Positions 8,374 to 10,430 of a stretch of 10,430 nt of DNA are shown piece after piece. Made by a program: the position numbers and the translations under genes. How positions within the stretch are numbered: the stretch's first letter is position 1; every line of letters starts with the position of its first letter. The notes below the pieces were generated by a model that worked only from the letters and a program-made list of their open reading frames with translations, did not search any database and was not told the DNA's origin. This stretch comes from Conexibacteraceae bacterium (GTDB lineage: Bacteria; Actinomycetota; Thermoleophilia; Solirubrobacterales; Solirubrobacteraceae), in contig WQWK01000051.1 in NCBI GenBank assembly GCA_009785395.1, forward strand, positions 1 to 10,430, in the 5' to 3' direction.

Positions 8374-9201
8374 ATGACCACATCATCTCTCTCCATAGGT
8401 GACTTCTCGCGCGCGACGTTGATGAGCGTGAAGATGCTCCGCCACTACCACCAGATCGGGCTGCTCGAGCCCGCCGACGTCGATCCGTTCACCAACTACA
8501 GGCGTTACACGCCCGACCAGATCCCCACCGCCCAGGTGATCCGCCGTTTCCGTGATCTGCAGATGCCGCTCGAGCAGATCCGCAGCGTCCTCGGCGCTCC
8601 CGACGCGGCAACCCGCAACGCGGTGATCGCGTCCCATCTGGACGCGCTGCAGGCGACCCTCACGGAGACGCAGACGGCCGTGGCGTCGCTGCGCAACCTG
8701 CTGGACGACGCGCCCGCGGCCAACGACTCGTTCCCGATCACCTACAACAACGTGCAGGCGACGCCGGCCGCCGCGATCAGTGAGACGGTTGACAAGGAGA
8801 GCCTGGGCCTGTGGCTGCCGGGCGCGCTCGGCGAGCTGCGCGCAACCCTCACCGCGCAGAACGTGATGATGGCTGGTCCCCCGGCCGGCATCTTCACCGA
8901 TGACCTCTTCGGCTTCGAGCGCGGCCAGGCGACCGCATTCATCCCCTGCGTCGGTGAGCTGCAGCCGGTGGGGCGCGTCGACTTCACCGTCATCCCGGCG
9001 GCCGAGCTCGCGACGACCACGTTTCACGGTCCGGTCGAGAACCTCGACCTGGCGTACGGCGCGCTCGCCGCCCACGTCACCCGCCACGAACTCGGCGTCG
9101 ACGGCCCGATCCGCGAGTACTACACGGACACCCCGCCCGACTCAGCCTGGACCACGGAGATCGGCTGGCCGATCTTCAGCACCTCCTCCAGCGAGTTGTA
9201 G
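8374..9201 (+). CDS. MerR-family regulator with GyrI/BmrR-like effector domain
   Basis: This is a 275-residue transcription regulator. Residues 6-75 form the MerR winged-helix DNA-binding domain (SIGDFSRATLMSVKMLRHYH, then NYRRYTPDQI). A dimerisation helix follows to about 115. The rest, from about FPITYNNVQA to EIGWPI, is a GyrI-like small-molecule-binding domain ending in the family pattern GPIREYYTDTPPDSAWTTEI. Such proteins (BmrR type) bind lipophilic or cationic compounds and activate 19-bp-spaced promoters. The ATG at 8374 appears to be leaderless. It is divergent from the quinone oxidoreductase-like gene, and matching operator-like elements lie at both promoters, so self-regulation and control of the neighbour are likely. 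The final residues past EIGWPI (FSTSSSEL) lie in an 82-bp overlap with the convergent gene. The ligand is unknown. Confidence 0.93.
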   Translation: MTTSSLSIGDFSRATLMSVKMLRHYHQIGLLEPADVDPFTNYRRYTPDQIPTAQVIRRFRDLQMPLEQIRSVLGAPDAATRNAVIASHLDALQATLTETQTAVASLRNLLDDAPAANDSFPITYNNVQATPAAAISETVDKESLGLWLPGALGELRATLTAQNVMMAGPPAGIFTDDLFGFERGQATAFIPCVGELQPVGRVDFTVIPAAELATTTFHGPVENLDLAYGALAAHVTRHELGVDGPIREYYTDTPPDSAWTTEIGWPIFSTSSSEL

Positions 9202-9533
9202 ACCGGGATCCCGCGCTCGCGCGCGATCGTCACGTCCTGATCGGCGCCTCTCGACTCCCCGGGGAGGCGCAGGACGGCGTCGCAGTGCTGAAGAAGACGC
9301 TCAGCGGTCGGGTACATCACCTGCTCGGCGAGTGGATCCAGCGGGCCGTTGGCGCCCGCGCTGCTCAGTACCGGCAGCGCAACCCACTCCCCGATCATGG
9401 GAATGTGCCCGGCCTTGAAGATCGGCCAGGCGGCCTGCTCGAGCCGCTTGAGGTTCTCGGCCATTTTGGCGGGGTCGTCGTTCGTGCCTGAGCGGTAGGG
9501 GCCTGCGATGAGGATGATCTGTGGTTTCTTCAT
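9120..9533 (-). CDS. DUF4406 / nucleoside 2-deoxyribosyltransferase-like protein
   Basis: This small 137-residue cytosolic protein has no characterised function that I can name. The N-terminus KPQIILIAGPYRSG (residues 3-16) and the block CDAVLRLPGESRGAD...RGIPVY (84-112) match the Rossmann-like fold of DUF4406 and nucleoside 2-deoxyribosyltransferases. In those enzymes the corresponding loops bind a nucleoside or nucleotide N-glycosidic bond. GEW at 48-50 is a further candidate active-site element. The start is set at the ATG at 9533, directly before the conserved strand; a longer reading from 9701 would run antisense through the next gene and adds no conserved sequence. There is no Shine-Dalgarno; TATTGT lies 8 nt upstream, suggesting a leaderless start. 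It is divergent from a DeoR regulator that shares its promoter region. About 17 C-terminal residues beyond EEVLK fall largely within the overlap with merR and may be non-essential. Family fold is fairly sure, activity is not. Confidence 0.85.
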   Translation of the reverse strand: MKKPQIILIAGPYRSGTNDDPAKMAENLKRLEQAAWPIFKAGHIPMIGEWVALPVLSSAGANGPLDPLAEQVMYPTAERLLQHCDAVLRLPGESRGADQDVTIARERGIPVYNSLEEVLKIGQPISVVQAESGGVSV

Positions 9534-9534
9534 G

Positions 9535-9566
9535 ATCGTGCACAATACCGCATAATCGTGCAGGAT
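9535..9566. promoter_or_regulatory. Pair of ATCGTGCAnnAT near-palindromes, probable DeoR operator
   Basis: ATCGTGCACAAT (9535-9546) and ATCGTGCAGGAT (9555-9566) are each symmetric at 10 of 12 positions and lie 20 bp apart, about two helical turns. A looser third copy (ACCGTGCAGATG, 9586-9597) is 31 bp further and covers the regulator's start. The first overlaps the presumed -10 of the DUF4406 gene (TATTGT, minus strand, 9542-9547). The second lies between possible forward -10 boxes CATAAT (9551-9556) and TATGCT (9578-9583). The layout fits joint repression of both divergent genes. Assignment to the DeoR protein is by position. Confidence 0.6.
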
Positions 9567-9588
9567 CGGTGGTCGAGTATGCTCAACC

Positions 9589-10314
9589 GTGCAGATGCTC
9601 GTCGCTGAACGCCGTGATCTCCTGCTGAGCCGCCTGCGCACCGATGGCAAGCTCGTTGCCCGCGATCTGGCCCTCGAGTTCGGGGTCTCAGAGGACAGCA
9701 TCCGCCGGGACCTGCGCGACCTCGCCGCGGCCGGCCTCTGCCAGCGTGTCTACGGGGGCGCGGTGCCGGTCTCGCCCGCACTGGCTGACTACGCGACACG
9801 CGCGGACGTCGAGCCCGAGAGCAAGCTACGTGTGGCGGCGCGCGCGTTGGAGCTGATCCGGCCAGGTCATCGCGTGATCCTCGACGGGGGCACGACCACG
9901 CTGGCCGTTGCCCGCGCGCTCCCGTCCAACCTGCGGGCGACCGTGATCACCCACAGCCCCACCATCGCCGCCGCGCTCGTGCCGCACCCGAGCGTTGAGA
10001 TCCTGCTGCTCGGTGGCCGCGTCTACAAGCATTCCGCCGTCGCCTGCGGGGCCGCCACCGTCGAGGCGGCCGCGGCCGTCACAGCCGACCTCTTCCTGCT
10101 CGGCGTCACCGGGGTCCACCGCGACCACGGGCTCACCACCGGGGACCCGGAGGAGGCGGCGATGAAGCGCGCGCTGTCGGCCCGCGCCGCCGAGACGTTC
10201 GTGCTGGCCAGCGTTGAGAAGCTGGGCGCGGTCTCCGCCTACAGGGTGCTGGAGCTCGCCGACGTGGCGGGTGTCATCACCGAGTCCGGCCTGCTGGATC
10301 CGGCTCAGATCTAG
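9589..10314 (+). CDS. DeoR/GlpR-family sugar-metabolism regulator
   Basis: This is a 241-residue transcriptional repressor, near the usual family length. Residues 6-57 are the DeoR helix-turn-helix (LVARDLALEFGVSEDSIRRD, then AAGLCQRVYGGA). The DeoRC sensor domain fills the rest, with the sugar-phosphate-binding loop ILDGGTTTLA, the strand VEILLLGGRVY, the block ADLFLLGVTGVHRDHGLTTG and the late lysine in ASVEKLG. DeoR proteins release DNA on binding a phosphorylated sugar intermediate. The GTG at 9589 lies 5 nt after a TATGCT hexamer, which would suit a leaderless transcript. The ATG at 9595 (MLVAERRDLL) gives an equally typical N-terminus and may be the true start; no Shine-Dalgarno favours either. 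It is divergent from the DUF4406 gene with an operator-like repeat pair between them, so that gene is its most likely target. The inducing sugar cannot be read from sequence. Confidence 0.93.
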   Translation: MQMLVAERRDLLLSRLRTDGKLVARDLALEFGVSEDSIRRDLRDLAAAGLCQRVYGGAVPVSPALADYATRADVEPESKLRVAARALELIRPGHRVILDGGTTTLAVARALPSNLRATVITHSPTIAAALVPHPSVEILLLGGRVYKHSAVACGAATVEAAAAVTADLFLLGVTGVHRDHGLTTGDPEEAAMKRALSARAAETFVLASVEKLGAVSAYRVLELADVAGVITESGLLDPAQI

Positions 10315-10328
10315 CCGGCTCCTTCCTG

Positions 10329-10350
10329 GGTTTCACGCAGGCCGTGAACC
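10329..10350 (+). terminator. Weak hairpin after the DeoR gene
   Basis: GGTTTCACG (10329-10337) pairs with CGTGAACC (10343-10350) over 8 bp with one bulged T and a 5-nt loop, starting 14 nt past the stop. No T-tract follows. It could be a modest terminator or attenuating hairpin. Confidence 0.4.
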
Positions 10351-10395
10351 GGCGAGCGCAGCACGCCGTGCCGGCCGGGAACAAGCTCGCTGCAC

Positions 10396-10430
10396 GTGGT
10401 CACCGCCGATCCCGACGCGATCATGGCGCG
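10396..10430 (+). CDS. Possible start of a further gene (partial, very short)
   Basis: A frame opening at GTG 10396 reads VTADPDAIMAR to the window edge, in the same direction as the DeoR gene and after an in-frame TGA at 10345. The pattern hVVTxDPDAxxxR resembles the first strand and helix of 6-phosphogluconolactonase/glucosamine-6-phosphate deaminase proteins, which are common partners of DeoR regulators. Only 11 codons are visible, the ribosome site is poor, and the opposite strand is also open here, so this is a guess to be tested with the adjoining sequence. Confidence 0.2.
   Translation, partial: MVTADPDAIMA

Noticed and set aside
8383..9087. 234-residue minus-strand open frame opposite merR
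   Set aside because: It is antisense to an intact MerR/GyrI-like protein and has no recognisable sequence.
9534..9701. N-terminal extension of the DUF4406 protein to a start at 9701
   Set aside because: The extension is Arg/Ser-rich, runs antisense through the DeoR helix-turn-helix coding region, and precedes the conserved IAGPYRSG strand without any family similarity.
10311..10430. Minus-strand open stretch ending in TAG at 10311-10313, as a convergent gene's 3' end
   Set aside because: About 39 codons without any family pattern that I recognise; it would overlap the DeoR stop codon and run through the hairpin. It cannot be excluded, but there is no positive evidence.

Overview
This is a GC-rich bacterial window with actinobacterial character. 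The signs are a 1,595-residue NAD-specific glutamate dehydrogenase of the 180-kDa class, a Gram-positive/actinobacterial-type SOS box, and several genes that appear to start on leaderless transcripts. A lineage such as Thermoleophilia/Solirubrobacterales would fit, but this is an inference from gene content and base composition; no marker in the window fixes the taxonomy.

Left two thirds (1-7178), all on the minus strand: uvrB -> NAD-glutamate dehydrogenase -> uvrA (N-terminal 113 codons only, running off the left edge). The uvrB stop and the dehydrogenase start share one base (TAGTG), so these two are almost certainly co-transcribed. uvrA follows after a 34-bp gap that holds a perfect LexA/DinR-type SOS box and a -10 element placed for a leaderless GTG start. 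uvrA can therefore be fired separately by DNA damage even though it sits behind a metabolic gene.

Middle (7179-9201): a 14-bp perfect hairpin ends the transcript of a zinc-less MDR-family quinone oxidoreductase-like gene (minus). That gene is divergent from a MerR-family regulator (plus) with a GyrI/BmrR-like ligand-binding domain. The 131-bp gap holds two back-to-back promoters, each with the 19-bp spacer typical of MerR control and each carrying the same TTGACnCTCCnAC element. This looks like a self-contained ligand-responsive redox/detoxification switch.

Right end (9120-10430): a 137-residue DUF4406/nucleoside 2-deoxyribosyltransferase-like protein (minus) whose 3' end overlaps the 3' end of the merR gene by 82 bp. 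It is divergent from a DeoR-family sugar-phosphate-responsive regulator (plus). Their 55-bp shared gap carries two near-palindromic ATCGTGCAnnAT elements 20 bp apart, likely the DeoR operator. After the regulator come a weak hairpin and possibly the first codons of another gene.

Most coding content is ordinary. The interest lies in regulatory layout: the SOS box inside a repair-metabolism-repair gene string, the mirrored MerR operators, and the DeoR/DUF4406 pair. No RNA genes, CRISPR arrays, insertion sequences or integration scars were seen.
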